Shown: positions 36,774-46,174, counted from the stretch's first letter. The stretch is DNA of 64,000 bases from Serratia sarumanii (GCF_029962605.1 NZ_CP124750.1:1922001-1986000); one strand, 5' to 3'. Notes: generated by a model not told the origin, from the sequence alone. Program-made: numbers and translations.

Positions 36774-38807
36774 ATGATGACCCCACCGAAAGCGGAAAAA
36801 CGCCCTTATCCCATCACCATCCACGGCGACACGCGCGTGGATGACTATTACTGGCTGCGCGACGACGAGCGCGCAGACCGCCAGGTGCTGGACTACCTGC
36901 AGGCGGAGAACGCCTACACCGATGCGATGCTGAAACCGCAGCAGGCGCTGCGCGAAACCCTGTATGAAGAGATGGTGGCGCGCATTCCGCAGCAGGAACA
37001 TTCGGTGCCTTACGTGCGCCACGGCTATCGCTATCAGACGCGCTATGAGCCGGGCAATGAATACGCGATTTCCGTGCGCCAGCCGCAGGCCGAGAGCGAG
37101 CGCTGGGAGGTGCTTATCGACGGCAACCAGCGCGCCGAGAATCACGAGTTTTACACCCTGGGCGGGCTGGACGTCAGCCCCGACAACCAGCGGCTGGGGG
37201 TGGCGGAGGATTTCCTGTCGCGCCGCCAGTATGACATTCGCTTCAAGAACCTGGCCGACGGCAGTTGGGCGGACGAAGTGCTGGAGAACACCTCCGGCAG
37301 CTTCGAATGGGCCAACGACTCCTCGACGGTGTACTACGTGCGCAAGCACGCCAAGACGCTGTTGCCGTATCAGGTTTATCGCCACGTGGTGGGCAGCGAT
37401 CCGCAGCAGGACGAGCTGATTTACGAAGAGCTGGACGATACCTTCTACGTCGGGCTGGAGAAGACCACCTCCGAGCGCTTTATCCTGATCCACCTGAGCA
37501 GCACCACCACCTCGGAGATCCTGCTGCTGGACGCCGACCGTGCGGACGCCAAGCCGCAGCTGTTCGTGCCGCGCCGCAAGGATCACGAATACGCCATCGA
37601 TCACTATCACCAGCATTTCTACATCCGCTCCAACAAGGACGGCAAGAACTTCGGCCTGTACCAGAGCGAACAGGCGGACGAAGCGCAGTGGCAGACGCTG
37701 ATCGCCCCGCGCGCCGACGTGATGCTGGAGGGCTTTAGCCTGTTCCGCGACTGGCTGGTGGTGGAGGAGCGCAGCGCCGGCCTGACGCTGCTGCGCCAGA
37801 TCCACTGGCAGACTGGCGAAGAGAAGCGCATCGCCTTCGACGATCCGACTTATACCACCTGGCTGGCGTACAACCCGGATCCGGAAACCGCGCTGCTGCG
37901 CTACGGCTATTCGTCGATGACTACCCCGACCACGCTGTACGAGCTGAATATGGACAGCGGCGAGCGGACGATGCTCAAACAGCAGGAAGTGAAGAACTTC
38001 ACGCCGGAAAACTACCGCAGCGAGCGAGTCTGGGTGAAGGCACGCGACGGCGTCGAGGTGCCGGTATCGCTGGTGTATCGCCAGGACAGCTTCCAGCGCG
38101 GCGCCAACCCGTTGATGGTGTACGGCTACGGCTCCTACGGCAGCAGCATGGATCCGGCGTTCAGCGCCAGCCGCCTGAGCCTGCTGGATCGCGGTTTCGT
38201 GTTCGCGCTGGCGCACATTCGCGGCGGCGGCGAACTGGGGCAGCTGTGGTATGAAGACGGCAAGCTGTTCAACAAGCAGAACACCTTCAACGATTTTATC
38301 GACGTGACCGAAACGCTGGTTGCCCAGGGGTACGGCGACGGCAAGCGGGTGTTCGCCATGGGCGGCAGCGCCGGCGGCCTGCTGATGGGCGCGGTGATCA
38401 ACCAGGCGCCTCAGCTGTTCCACGGCGTGGTGGCGCAGGTGCCGTTCGTCGACGTGGTGACCACCATGCTGGATGAGTCGATCCCGCTGACCACCGGCGA
38501 ATACGACGAGTGGGGCAACCCGAACGAGCAGGCCTATTATGACTACATCAAGCAGTACAGCCCGTACGATCAGGTGAAGGCGCAGGAATACCCGCATCTG
38601 CTGGTGACCACCGGCCTGCACGATTCGCAGGTGCAGTATTGGGAGCCGGCCAAGTGGGTGGCCAAGCTGCGCGAGCTGAAAACCGACGATCGGCAACTGC
38701 TGCTGTATACCGACATGGATGCAGGCCACGGCGGCAAGTCCGGGCGCTTCAAGGCCTATGAGGATATTGCGCTGGAGTACGCCTTCATTCTGGCGCTGGC
38801 GGAGTAA
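36774..38807 (+). CDS. ptrB: Oligopeptidase B
   Basis: 677 residues of the prolyl oligopeptidase family (S9A). An N-terminal beta-propeller (about 70-400) gates a C-terminal hydrolase with nucleophile '[10 protein letters not shown]' (Ser about 530), and the Asp and His in '[10 protein letters not shown]' and '[10 protein letters not shown]'. It cleaves after Lys/Arg in short peptides. ATG codons at 36774 and 36777 are adjacent; the exact choice is open. exoX is convergent. Confidence 0.95.
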   Translation: MMTPPKAEKRPYPITIHGDTRVDDYYWLRDDERADRQVLDYLQAENAYTDAMLKPQQALRETLYEEMVARIPQQEHSVPYVRHGYRYQTRYEPGNEYAISVRQPQAESERWEVLIDGNQRAENHEFYTLGGLDVSPDNQRLGVAEDFLSRRQYDIRFKNLADGSWADEVLENTSGSFEWANDSSTVYYVRKHAKTLLPYQVYRHVVGSDPQQDELIYEELDDTFYVGLEKTTSERFILIHLSSTTTSEILLLDADRADAKPQLFVPRRKDHEYAIDHYHQHFYIRSNKDGKNFGLYQSEQADEAQWQTLIAPRADVMLEGFSLFRDWLVVEERSAGLTLLRQIHWQTGEEKRIAFDDPTYTTWLAYNPDPETALLRYGYSSMTTPTTLYELNMDSGERTMLKQQEVKNFTPENYRSERVWVKARDGVEVPVSLVYRQDSFQRGANPLMVYGYGSYGSSMDPAFSASRLSLLDRGFVFALAHIRGGGELGQLWYEDGKLFNKQNTFNDFIDVTETLVAQGYGDGKRVFAMGGSAGGLLMGAVINQAPQLFHGVVAQVPFVDVVTTMLDESIPLTTGEYDEWGNPNEQAYYDYIKQYSPYDQVKAQEYPHLLVTTGLHDSQVQYWEPAKWVAKLRELKTDDRQLLLYTDMDAGHGGKSGRFKAYEDIALEYAFILALAE

Positions 38808-38842
38808 CGGCATTCGGCGGGCAGCCTGCGCCGCCCGCCGTG

Positions 38843-39511
38843 TTAGCCAATCAGATAGTATTTCAGCGTGTGTTTCATGTCCGGGCTCAGATCGTCGATG
38901 GATTTCAGCATCCAGCGCAGATAGCCGGGATCTTCCTGGGCGATGCGATCGATCTCCTGCCCGCGATACTTGCCGAATTTGAACTTCTTCAGCAGCACCG
39001 GTTGTTCGGTGATCTGCACCATTTGCTCCGGCGTCCAGCCCGAATCCTTGATGATGCGTTGCAGCAGCGCGGCGGTGACGTAGCAGTCGTACAGCGCGCG
39101 GTGCGGGTACAGCGTGGCGTCTGCCGGCAGCTGCACGTCCAGGTTCAGCGCGTAGCGCAGATATTGGTTGCCGTACTTGATGTCCGGATACAGCGTGCGC
39201 GCCAGCTTGAGCGTGCAGATCCAGGCGCCGTTCATCTCCGGCAGCACGCCGCGATCGAAAGCGGCGTTGTGCGCCACATAGTAGGGGCTGCCCTGATAGC
39301 GGCCGATTGCCACCGCAATGCGCGGTTTGCCTTCCACCATTTGCTCGGTGATGTGATGAATCGCCATCGCGTCGAGGCTGATGGGGCGATCCGGGCTGAC
39401 CAGATCGCTCATCGGGTTGGTCAATTGGCCGTCGAGCAGATCGAGGGAGGCCACTTCCACCACGCCGCCGTCCAGCCCACAGGTCTCGGTATCTATTACG
39501 CGTAACGTCAT
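38843..39511 (-). CDS. exoX: Exodeoxyribonuclease X
   Basis: 222 residues of the DEDDh exonuclease family: 'LRVIDTETCGLDGG' (ExoI), 'YYVAHNAAFDRGVLPEM' (ExoII) and 'YPHRALYDCYVTAALL' (ExoIII). A C-terminal part 'FKFGKYRGQEIDRIAQEDPGYLRW' (excerpts) is the ExoX DUF3820 domain. It degrades single-stranded DNA 3' to 5' in repair. The ATG at 39509-39511 is chosen over the frame open to 39568. Confidence 0.94.
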   Translation of the reverse strand: MTLRVIDTETCGLDGGVVEVASLDLLDGQLTNPMSDLVSPDRPISLDAMAIHHITEQMVEGKPRIAVAIGRYQGSPYYVAHNAAFDRGVLPEMNGAWICTLKLARTLYPDIKYGNQYLRYALNLDVQLPADATLYPHRALYDCYVTAALLQRIIKDSGWTPEQMVQITEQPVLLKKFKFGKYRGQEIDRIAQEDPGYLRWMLKSIDDLSPDMKHTLKYYLIG

Positions 39512-39586
39512 GTTTTCCTCTGCGTTGCCGTCAGGCCTCAGCTTAACTGGCACAAGCGGCCGTGCCAACCGCGCCTTGCTGCAGCC

Positions 39587-39613
39587 AATAAAAAACCCGC
39601 CAAGGCGGGTTTA
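39587..39613 (-). terminator. Terminator after the 36-residue gene
   Basis: Minus strand: AAACCCGCC-TT-GGCGGGTTTTTT. Confidence 0.88.
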
Positions 39614-39632
39614 ATGACGGATGGAAGGGCGC

Positions 39633-39743
39633 TTACTCACCAGACGGATGCGCTTTTTTGGCGCGTTTCTCCGCACGTTTCTCAGCTGGGGTTTTCAACG
39701 GCTTCTTCTTCGCATTCTTTTTGCTATCCATTCCCTTACTCAT
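39633..39743 (-). CDS. 36-residue Lys-rich microprotein
   Basis: Reads MSKGMDSKKNAKKK then PLKTPAEKRAEKRAKKAHPSGE: about one third Lys/Arg, no hydrophobic stretch. AGAGG lies 5 bases before the ATG, and the gene is closed by its own intrinsic terminator, both of which argue that it is real. It lies between exoX and the DksA paralogue. A nucleic-acid or ribosome contact is possible from charge alone; I do not recognise the family. Confidence 0.7.
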   Translation of the reverse strand: MSKGMDSKKNAKKKPLKTPAEKRAEKRAKKAHPSGE

Positions 39744-39897
39744 GATGGCCTCTCGTTACCTATGATTGGGTGGCTTGCTCAGCCATTAACCGCCTAAAGC
39801 CAAGAGGATGCAAGCGGCAAAGTGCAGATTTAGGTTAACTGGCTGTTTGTGCATGAAATTTTGTTTTTGGATGACCGGGTGTTAAAAATAAATATTA

Positions 39898-39912
39898 TGT
39901 TATAATGTTACA
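39898..39912 (+). promoter_or_regulatory. Zur-type operator over the promoter of the DksA paralogue
   Basis: TGTTATAATGTTACA matches 13 of 15 positions of the Zur core TGTTATAATATAACA and covers the probable -10 (TATAAT, 39901-39906), a typical repressor position. Confidence 0.62.
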
Positions 39913-39934
39913 CTTTTGGTGTTGGGAGAGCGCA

Positions 39935-40360
39935 ATGACAGTCATGACGTTACCGGATGCGCAGCAACTGCTGGCCATGCCGGATTCTGATTATATGAAC
40001 TCGGTTCAACGGGCGTTTTTCCGCCAGCTGCTGCAGGATGAGCGGCAAAAGCTGCTGCTGCACATCGATGAGCTGAAAAAAGAGATCGATGGCGGCGAAG
40101 CGACGGGCGATGAAGCCGACAAGGCGGCGCGCGAAGAGGAGCTGCGCCTGCTGTTCCGCCAGTTGGATCGCGAAAGCCGCCTGCTGCCGAAAATCGATGC
40201 GGCGCTGGCAAGGTTGCAGAACGGCGAGTACGGCTACTGCCGGGAAACCGGCGAACCTATCGGGCTGGCGCGCCTGCTGCTGCGCCCGACGGCGGAACTG
40301 AGCATCGAGGCGAAAACCGCGCAGGAGATGCGCGAGCCGCATATGCGCAAAGGTGGCTAA
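39935..40360 (+). CDS. DksA paralogue without zinc-finger cysteines
   Basis: 141 residues with the DksA coiled coil (about 25-105; acidic tip 'GEATGDEADKAAREEE') and the C-terminal 'NGEYGYCRETGEPIGLARLL' globular part. Of the four zinc ligands only the first Cys remains; the other three positions are Thr, Ser and Ala, a C-T-S-A pattern like that reported for zinc-independent DksA2 of Pseudomonas. Together with the Zur-like operator this points to a backup DksA for zinc starvation, acting on RNA polymerase with ppGpp. The ATG at 39935 follows GGGAGAG. Confidence 0.82.
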   Translation: MTVMTLPDAQQLLAMPDSDYMNSVQRAFFRQLLQDERQKLLLHIDELKKEIDGGEATGDEADKAAREEELRLLFRQLDRESRLLPKIDAALARLQNGEYGYCRETGEPIGLARLLLRPTAELSIEAKTAQEMREPHMRKGG

Positions 40361-40370
40361 CTGAGTTCCC

Positions 40371-40386
40371 GGGGGGGGGGGGGGGG
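40371..40386. repeat. Run of 16 G
   Basis: An uninterrupted poly-G tract 10 bases after the DksA-paralogue stop, followed by a GGGGCG-AATG-CGCCCC hairpin. It may be slippage-prone, or its length may be a sequencing artefact. Confidence 0.8.
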
Positions 40387-40484
40387 CGAATGCGCCCCTC
40401 AACCGATCGCGCCTGTGGGCATTTTGCAGGCAGGTCGTTGTGATTTTGAGCAAACGCGCGCCGAGTTCTCGGCGCGCGTTCTAG

Positions 40485-41516
<1,032 letters not shown>

Positions 41517-41518
41517 CG

Positions 41519-41548
41519 CAAAAAACCCGCCGTAACGGCGGGTTTTGT
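41519..41548. terminator. Shared terminator between pip and holE
   Basis: AAAAAACCCGCCG-TAA-CGGCGGGTTTTG between convergent genes. Confidence 0.88.
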
Positions 41549-41778
41549 TATTTGGCCTTCGGCTCGTACGGCAGGCGCGAAAACTTGTGGGATTCCGCGC
41601 GGTAGTGCGCCACACGCTCGCGAAAATAGTCGCGCAGCGGTTCCGGCTGCTCGCGCTCCACCACTTCCGGGATCACCGGCATGTTGTAGCGCTCTTTGTA
41701 CGCCACGCCAGAGGCGGCGAGATCCACGTTCACCCTGTCCATCTCTTCTTTGGACAGCTCGGCCAGATTATAACCCAC
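41548..41778 (-). CDS. holE: DNA polymerase III theta subunit
   Basis: 76 residues matching HolE: '[21 protein letters not shown]' (in parts), '[16 protein letters not shown]' and 'SRLPYEPK'. Theta binds the epsilon proofreading subunit in the polymerase core. The start is a GTG at 41776-41778 with AAGGAG 7 bases upstream. Confidence 0.93.
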   Translation of the reverse strand: MGYNLAELSKEEMDRVNVDLAASGVAYKERYNMPVIPEVVEREQPEPLRDYFRERVAHYRAESHKFSRLPYEPKAK

Positions 41779-42123
41779 GCTATGCTCCTTACTTACTTTG
41801 CCGCATTGAACCTGCGCAGAAGGTAATCCACCCGGCGACGCTTGGCAAGCCCGTAGCGCCGCCGCGGCGGACGATATTTTCCAAAGAGTAATGCAATCTA
41901 TTTATTCTTTTAAATAAGAATGATTCGCTTTTTGATTAAAATAAAAGATGGGAATAATTATCATAATAATTAGCGTAAATCTCTATATGTTTTTATGTGA
42001 TTGATTTTAATCAAATAAATAATTAATATTGATCGGATGTAAATAAGGTGTTTTTATTTTTACGGCAGCAGGGCATAATGCGCGGAAATTAAATTCATGA
42101 CCTGCAAAATAAAAGGAATCATT
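41779..42123. promoter_or_regulatory. AT-rich control region of ftnA
   Basis: 345 bases, strongly AT-rich from 41880 on. A Fur-like stretch AATAATTATCATAATAATT (41953-41971) matches 14 of 19 positions of the Fur consensus, though base composition makes chance matches easier. In E. coli Fur activates ftnA by removing H-NS, and such AT-rich DNA would suit that. Confidence 0.45.
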
Positions 42124-42642
42124 ATGCTGACGCAAGAAATGACTCAAAAGCTGAATGAGCAACTGAATCTGGAGTTCTACTCCGCGAACCTGTACCTACA
42201 AATGAGCGCATGGTGCAGCGATAAAGGCTTTGAAGGCGCCGCCGCATTTCTTAAAGAGCACTCTCAGGAAGAGATGCAGCATATGCAACGTCTGTTCGAC
42301 TACCTGAGCGACACCGGCTCTTTGCCGCTGCTGGGCAGCATCGCCGCGCCGCCGGTGGCGTTCGAATCGCTGGCGGACGTGTTCCAGCAGACCTACGAAC
42401 ACGAACAGCTGATCACCCGTCAGATCAACGAACTGGCGCACGCCGCCATGACCGCACACGATTATTCCACCTTCAACTTCCTGCAGTGGTACGTGGCGGA
42501 GCAGCACGAAGAAGAGAAACTGTTCAAATCCGTGCTGGATAAGCTGGCGCTGGTGGGCACCAGCGGCAAAGGCCTGTTCTTCATCGACAAAGATCTGAAG
42601 AAAATGGGCGCGATGGGCCAGGGCGGCAACGGCCAGGCTTAA
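42124..42642 (+). CDS. ftnA: Non-haem ferritin FtnA
   Basis: 172 residues of the four-helix ferritin fold. Ferroxidase ligands are visible: Glu in '[16 protein letters not shown]', '[12 protein letters not shown]' and '[13 protein letters not shown]'. FtnA oxidises and stores iron in 24-mer shells in the cytoplasm. The ATG at 42124 follows AAGGAA; an upstream codon at 42097 is not used. A strong terminator closes the gene. Confidence 0.95.
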   Translation: MLTQEMTQKLNEQLNLEFYSANLYLQMSAWCSDKGFEGAAAFLKEHSQEEMQHMQRLFDYLSDTGSLPLLGSIAAPPVAFESLADVFQQTYEHEQLITRQINELAHAAMTAHDYSTFNFLQWYVAEQHEEEKLFKSVLDKLALVGTSGKGLFFIDKDLKKMGAMGQGGNGQA

Positions 42643-42660
42643 TTCGCACCAGAATATCGA

Positions 42661-42700
42661 AAAACCGCGCGCGGGCGAGCCTGACGCGCGGTTTTTTTTT
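42661..42700 (+). terminator. Intrinsic terminator after ftnA
   Basis: AACCGCGCGC ... GCGCGGTT followed by a nine-T run. Confidence 0.9.
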
Positions 42701-42765
42701 ACCCTGCGTTTATCGCGGTTATGCGGCGATACGTGCTGCCGGATCGCAAAATACCAGTGATGCGC

Positions 42766-42860
42766 TCGACTTGCCGCAGCGCGGTCGCTATGATTTACCG
42801 CGATACGCTACAGGGATGGTAGAGTCAAAACAGCGGGTTAGCCGATACAACCCGTTTTTC
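42766..42860 (+). ncRNA. Promoter plus orphan terminator: possible small RNA or leader attenuator
   Basis: TCGACT (42766-42771), 17 bases, TATGAT (42789-42794), then a hairpin CGGGTT-AGCCGATAC-AACCCG with TTTTT (42833-42857). A transcript of about 60 bases from near 42801 is predicted. It ends about 110 bases before yobA, so it may be an independent RNA or an attenuator for the copper genes. Confidence 0.4.
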
Positions 42861-42967
42861 TGTTTACCCGTGGCGCAATCATTTGCGGTGGGTTGGGGCC
42901 GCTGATACATCGCCTTGGCTGTGGCCTTAACCCTTATGACCCTCTTTTACTGTTAAGGGATACCACT

Positions 42968-43351
42968 GTGATCGGTAAAATTCGTTCCTCTTGTCGCCTG
43001 CTTTCCACCGTTTTCGTCCTGTTCGTCGGCCTGTCTTCGCAGCAAGCGCTGGCGCACGCCCACCTGAAAGTGGAAACGCCGAAGGCCGACGCCAGCGTCA
43101 GCCCGGCGCCGAAGGCGCTGACCCTCAGCTTCTCCGAAGGCATCGAACCGAACTTCAGCGGCGTGAAAATCACCGGCCTGGACAACGCCGTGGTGAAAAC
43201 CGGCAAGCTGCAGCTCGATCCGAACAACAACACCCAGGTCAATGTGCCGATCGAAGGCGAGCTGAGCGCGGGCAAATACAACGTCAGCTGGCATGTGGTG
43301 TCGGTCGACGGGCATAAAACCAAAGGCCAGTACAGCTTCACCGTAAACTGA
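42968..43351 (+). CDS. yobA: YobA, CopC-domain periplasmic copper-binding protein
   Basis: 127 residues. A signal peptide ends at 'SSQQALA', leaving a mature N-terminal His ('HAHLK'), the copper-binding terminus of CopC proteins; a second His lies in 'VVSVDGHKTKG'. The start is GTG at 42968 with AAGGGA upstream. The stop is followed 2 bases later by yebZ. It likely passes periplasmic Cu2+ to the CopD-like YebZ. Confidence 0.9.
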   Translation: MIGKIRSSCRLLSTVFVLFVGLSSQQALAHAHLKVETPKADASVSPAPKALTLSFSEGIEPNFSGVKITGLDNAVVKTGKLQLDPNNNTQVNVPIEGELSAGKYNVSWHVVSVDGHKTKGQYSFTVN

Positions 43352-43353
43352 TC

Positions 43354-44235
43354 GTGAGTCTGGCGACCCTGTTCGTTCTGTGTCGCTTGGTGCACTTTGC
43401 GGCGGTGATGCTGATGTTCGGCATCAGTCTGTTCACCGCCTTACTGTCACCGCAGCGCCTCTCCCCGATCCTCTCCCGCGATGTGCGCCCGCTGCTGCTT
43501 GCCAGCACCTGGATTGCCGGGCTTTCCGCCGTGGCGCTGCTGGCCATTCAGGCCGGGCAAATGGGCGACGGTTGGGAAGACGCCTGGCGGCTGGAGGTCT
43601 GGTGGGCGGTGCTCGGCACCACCTTCGGCGAAGTGTGGCGCTGGCATCTGGGCCTGTCGCTGCTGGCGATCCTGAGCCTGCTGCTGCCGGAACGGCCACG
43701 CGCGCAGGCGTTGGCGCTGTGCTCGGTACTGCTGCTGGTGAGCCTGGCGTTTATCGGCCACGCGGCGATGCACGAAGGCGCGCTGGGCGCGCTGCACCGC
43801 GCCAACCATGCGGTACACCTGCTGGCCGCCGGCTACTGGTTCGGCTGCCTGGCGCCGCTGCTGGTTTGCCTGCGCTACCTGCAGCCGCCGCAGTGGCGCA
43901 GCGACGCCATCACCACGCTGATCCGTTTCTCGCGCTGGGGGCACCTGGCGGTGGCGGCGGTGATCGTCACCGGCATCGTCAACAGCCTGATCATTCTCGG
44001 CGGTTGGCCGCTCAACCTCAGCTCGCCTTATCAGCGCCTGCTGCTGATCAAAACCGCGCTGGTGGCGCTGATGGTGATGGTGGCGCTGGCCAATCGCTAC
44101 GCCATAGTGCCGGCGATGAGCCGCGTGCCAGCGCTGGCGCAGCGCGGCGTGGTGCTGGCCTGCTGGCTCGAAGTCGGGCTGGGGATGGCGGTGCTGCTGC
44201 TGGTCAGTTTATTTGCAACCTATGCGCCGGTATGA
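43354..44235 (+). CDS. yebZ: YebZ, CopD-family copper membrane protein
   Basis: 293 residues with about eight membrane helices and the CopD pattern 'GHAAMHEGALGALHRANHAVHLLAAGYWFG', seen here around residues 127-158 and rich in His. Start is GTG at 43354. With yobA upstream and yebY downstream it forms the conserved enterobacterial copper cluster; import across the inner membrane is the proposed role. Confidence 0.92.
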   Translation: MSLATLFVLCRLVHFAAVMLMFGISLFTALLSPQRLSPILSRDVRPLLLASTWIAGLSAVALLAIQAGQMGDGWEDAWRLEVWWAVLGTTFGEVWRWHLGLSLLAILSLLLPERPRAQALALCSVLLLVSLAFIGHAAMHEGALGALHRANHAVHLLAAGYWFGCLAPLLVCLRYLQPPQWRSDAITTLIRFSRWGHLAVAAVIVTGIVNSLIILGGWPLNLSSPYQRLLLIKTALVALMVMVALANRYAIVPAMSRVPALAQRGVVLACWLEVGLGMAVLLLVSLFATYAPV

Positions 44236-44304
44236 CATTTCAGCTTGCCGCAGGCCGGCAAGCTGCGGGAAAATCGACGCGAATAGCAACCTTAAGGCCA
44301 ACAC

Positions 44305-44646
44305 ATGAAATCGGTATTACTCGGCATTACGCTGCTGGCAACCGCGACCGGCGCGCTGGCGGCAGACAAACTGGTGAACATCACCAAACTGGAGTACGGC
44401 AAACAGTGGGCGTTCACCAAGGAAGAAGTGACGCTGCAGTGCCGCAGCGGCGGCGCGCTGTTCGTGCTCAACAACAGCACTCTGATGCAATACCCGCTCA
44501 ACGACGCAGCGGAGCAGCAGGTGAAGAAGGGCCATCAGCGTGCGCAGCCGCTGGAGGTGCTCCTGCTGGACGACCCTGCCGAACCGGGGAAAAAAATGAG
44601 CCTGGCGCCGTTCATTGAACGCGCCGAGAAGCTGTGCGCTGACTAA
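44305..44646 (+). CDS. yebY: YebY (DUF2511) periplasmic protein
   Basis: 113 residues with a signal peptide cleaved after 'GALA'. The mature DUF2511 domain has two cysteines ('VTLQCRSGG' and C-terminal 'EKLCAD') that may form a disulfide. It is the third gene of the yobA-yebZ-yebY cluster and is connected with copper tolerance; its exact role is unclear. Confidence 0.9.
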   Translation: MKSVLLGITLLATATGALAADKLVNITKLEYGKQWAFTKEEVTLQCRSGGALFVLNNSTLMQYPLNDAAEQQVKKGHQRAQPLEVLLLDDPAEPGKKMSLAPFIERAEKLCAD

Positions 44647-44763
44647 CCGCTTATTTGCCAACGCCTTGCCCAAGGTGCGCGGATTGATGCGCCTTTGCCG
44701 CATAGTTATTTCGTCACGAAACTATCACGCGGCCGCCGGGCGGCTGGCAAAACTGGCGCGGTA

Positions 44764-44774
44764 GGCTACTCTTA
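44764..44774 (+). promoter_or_regulatory. RpoS-type -10 element of sdsR
   Basis: GGCTACTCTTA fits the sigma-S extended -10 (KCTAYACTTAA) with one mismatch, 5-6 bases before the inferred SdsR start. RpoS control of sdsR is well established in enterobacteria. Confidence 0.65.
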
Positions 44775-44778
44775 AAGT

Positions 44779-44884
44779 GCACGGCTGAACAAGCCCTGCA
44801 TTAAATGCCAACTTTTAGCGCACGGCTCTCTCCCAAGAGCCATTTCCCTAGACCGAATATAGGAATCGTATTCGGTCTTTTTTT
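44779..44884 (+). ncRNA. sdsR: SdsR (RyeB) small RNA
   Basis: About 106 bases. The inner block ATGCCAACTTTTAGCGCACG, the hairpin GGCTCTCTCCCAAGAGCC and the terminator GACCGAATA...TATTCGGTC with T run match SdsR of E. coli/Salmonella, and so does the place next to yebY. SdsR is an Hfq-bound RpoS-dependent RNA that represses targets such as ompD, tolC and mutS. The antisense RyeA/SraC would lie on the other strand here. Confidence 0.9.
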
Positions 44885-45133
44885 GTGTGATTGATTTATA
44901 AGGAAATTCTATTTAAGGCACCACCAACAATCCCCGCTCCTCTTTTCGAGTCATAGCCACCAACCCGATCTCCATCCTTATTCCCCATCCGCACATATCG
45001 CTAATTTCGCCGCACCAAAAGTCATTACGTCATTTATGGCGCTGATAAGCTCCGGTCATTGCTCCCATCACCGGTTAAATGAGAGTGGCATTATGGGGAA
45101 TATCAAGGCATTAGGCGTTATAAAAGGAAACCT

Positions 45134-45541
45134 GTGTTGAACGATCGGTTGAGCCAGTTGAAGAGGGCGCTGCCCGGTTATCTCGAGGCGTGGCGTGAGG
45201 GGGCTTTACCCTCTGACTGGGGGCAGGTGGCTAATCCTGAAGTGGTTGCCGCCCTGTTGGCGGAGTGGGAGGCGCTAAGCGAATTGGCGTCGCTGTTCGA
45301 AACCGCGACTGAAACCCCAACCGATCCCGCCGCGTTTTGGCAGGCGCGCGCCGAGCTGATGGCGCAGCGCAATCATGAGCTCAATGACCAACTGGCGACG
45401 CCAATCCGTTTGCCCGGCGCACGGGTAGCCTTCTTTGGCTATGTGAAAACGGCGGTGATGGACGCCAGGCAGGTGAAGGCGGCAATTCGCGATGCCGGTT
45501 TTACCATTGCGGGCGACAGCCAAAATGAGAACACGGCTTAG
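45134..45541 (+). CDS. Hypothetical protein, 135 residues
   Basis: A cytoplasmic, mostly helical, acidic protein ('LLAEWEALSELASLFETATE', 'FWQARAELMAQRNHELND') with a short beta part near 'VAFFGYVKTAVMDA'. The start is GTG at 45134 after AAAGGA. No family recognised. Its stop overlaps the stop of the convergent 72-residue gene. It lies in the accessory stretch after sdsR, a place where other enterobacteria carry phage-derived genes, so a horizontal origin is possible. Confidence 0.6.
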   Translation: MLNDRLSQLKRALPGYLEAWREGALPSDWGQVANPEVVAALLAEWEALSELASLFETATETPTDPAAFWQARAELMAQRNHELNDQLATPIRLPGARVAFFGYVKTAVMDARQVKAAIRDAGFTIAGDSQNENTA

Positions 45542-45756
45542 CGCGGCTTCTTCTCAAATTTCTCGGCAAAAAAGAACCGCAGCAATTTATGGGTCCACAG
45601 CAGCATTGCGCCGACCACCACCAGCGAGACGACGAAATGCGACAGGTTTTTCGGCGCGGCGTAGCCGTGAGTAAAAGAAACCCCGGCGCCGCTGAGCAGC
45701 AGGGTGGCGATCCAAAAGCCGAGTAGCAGGCACAAGGTACGGAACAGTTTAAACAT
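45538..45756 (-). CDS. 72-residue two-helix membrane protein, candidate microcin immunity protein
   Basis: Starts MFKLFRTLCLLLGFWIATLL; two hydrophobic helices (about 5-27 and 40-62) with a short loop and a basic C-terminus (FEKKPR). GGTGA lies 5 bases before the ATG at 45756; a GTG at 45765 is possible. It follows the candidate microcin precursor on the same strand after 73 bases. Class II microcin immunity proteins are small 2-3 helix inner membrane proteins encoded beside the toxin, so size, shape and place agree; no homology is claimed. Confidence 0.6.
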   Translation of the reverse strand: MFKLFRTLCLLLGFWIATLLLSGAGVSFTHGYAAPKNLSHFVVSLVVVGAMLLWTHKLLRFFFAEKFEKKPR

Positions 45757-45829
45757 TGTTATCACCGAAATGCTGAAAGCGCCGACTGAACGGAAAGACT
45801 CAGCCGGAGCTCTGATTAGTTAAAACCGC

Positions 45830-46174
45830 TTAGCGAGAGCAGGTGTTGCCACCCTTGTTGCTATTGTTATTGCAGTTGCTCTTGTTGCCGCCTTGCCCCA
45901 TGCCGACGTTGCCGCCACCTTTGCTGGCCTCTTTGAAACAGCCGCCGTTGAGCGCGCCCAGCGCCAGACCGCCAAGCCCCCCTAGTGAGCCGGTGATGAT
46001 GCCGTTAATGCAGTCCGGGGAGGTGTGTTTCTGGTACATATTGCCGTCCGACGATTTACCGCCCCCGTTCTTGTTGCCACCGTTGTTGTTGACGCGGCCG
46101 TTGCTGCCGCGGTTGTTGGCAAAGTTACCTGCGCCGGCGATCAGGTGAAAATATTTAGCCTCGATCTCTTGCAT
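45830..46174 (-). CDS. Candidate class II microcin precursor (Gly/Asn-rich, double-glycine-type leader)
   Basis: 114 residues. The N-terminus MQEIEAKYFHLIAGA followed by G-N-F fits the MREI...GA|G leaders of microcins E492 and H47, with predicted cleavage after residue 15 and a 99-residue mature peptide. The mature part has a Gly/Asn/Lys-rich N-terminal region (16-50), a hydrophobic Gly-zipper helix between Cys 55 and Cys 79 ('INGIITGSLGGLGGLALG'), and a Gly/Asn-rich tail with Cys 101 and 112. A strong AGAGGGAG precedes the ATG. Export would need a CvaAB/TolC-type system, which is not in the window. A Gly-rich structural protein is the alternative. Confidence 0.6.
   Translation of the reverse strand: MQEIEAKYFHLIAGAGNFANNRGSNGRVNNNGGNKNGGGKSSDGNMYQKHTSPDCINGIITGSLGGLGGLALGALNGGCFKEASKGGGNVGMGQGGNKSNCNNNSNKGGNTCSR

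Noticed and set aside
36768..38813. Minus-strand open frame of 681 codons
   Set aside because: Exact shadow of ptrB; no ribosome site or domain.
45830..46174. Reading the Gly/Asn-rich ORF as a low-complexity artefact of the opposite Leu/Pro-rich frame (45843-46148)
   Set aside because: The minus frame has a strong ribosome site, a leader-like N-terminus and placed cysteines; the plus frame is a Leu/Pro run without start signals.
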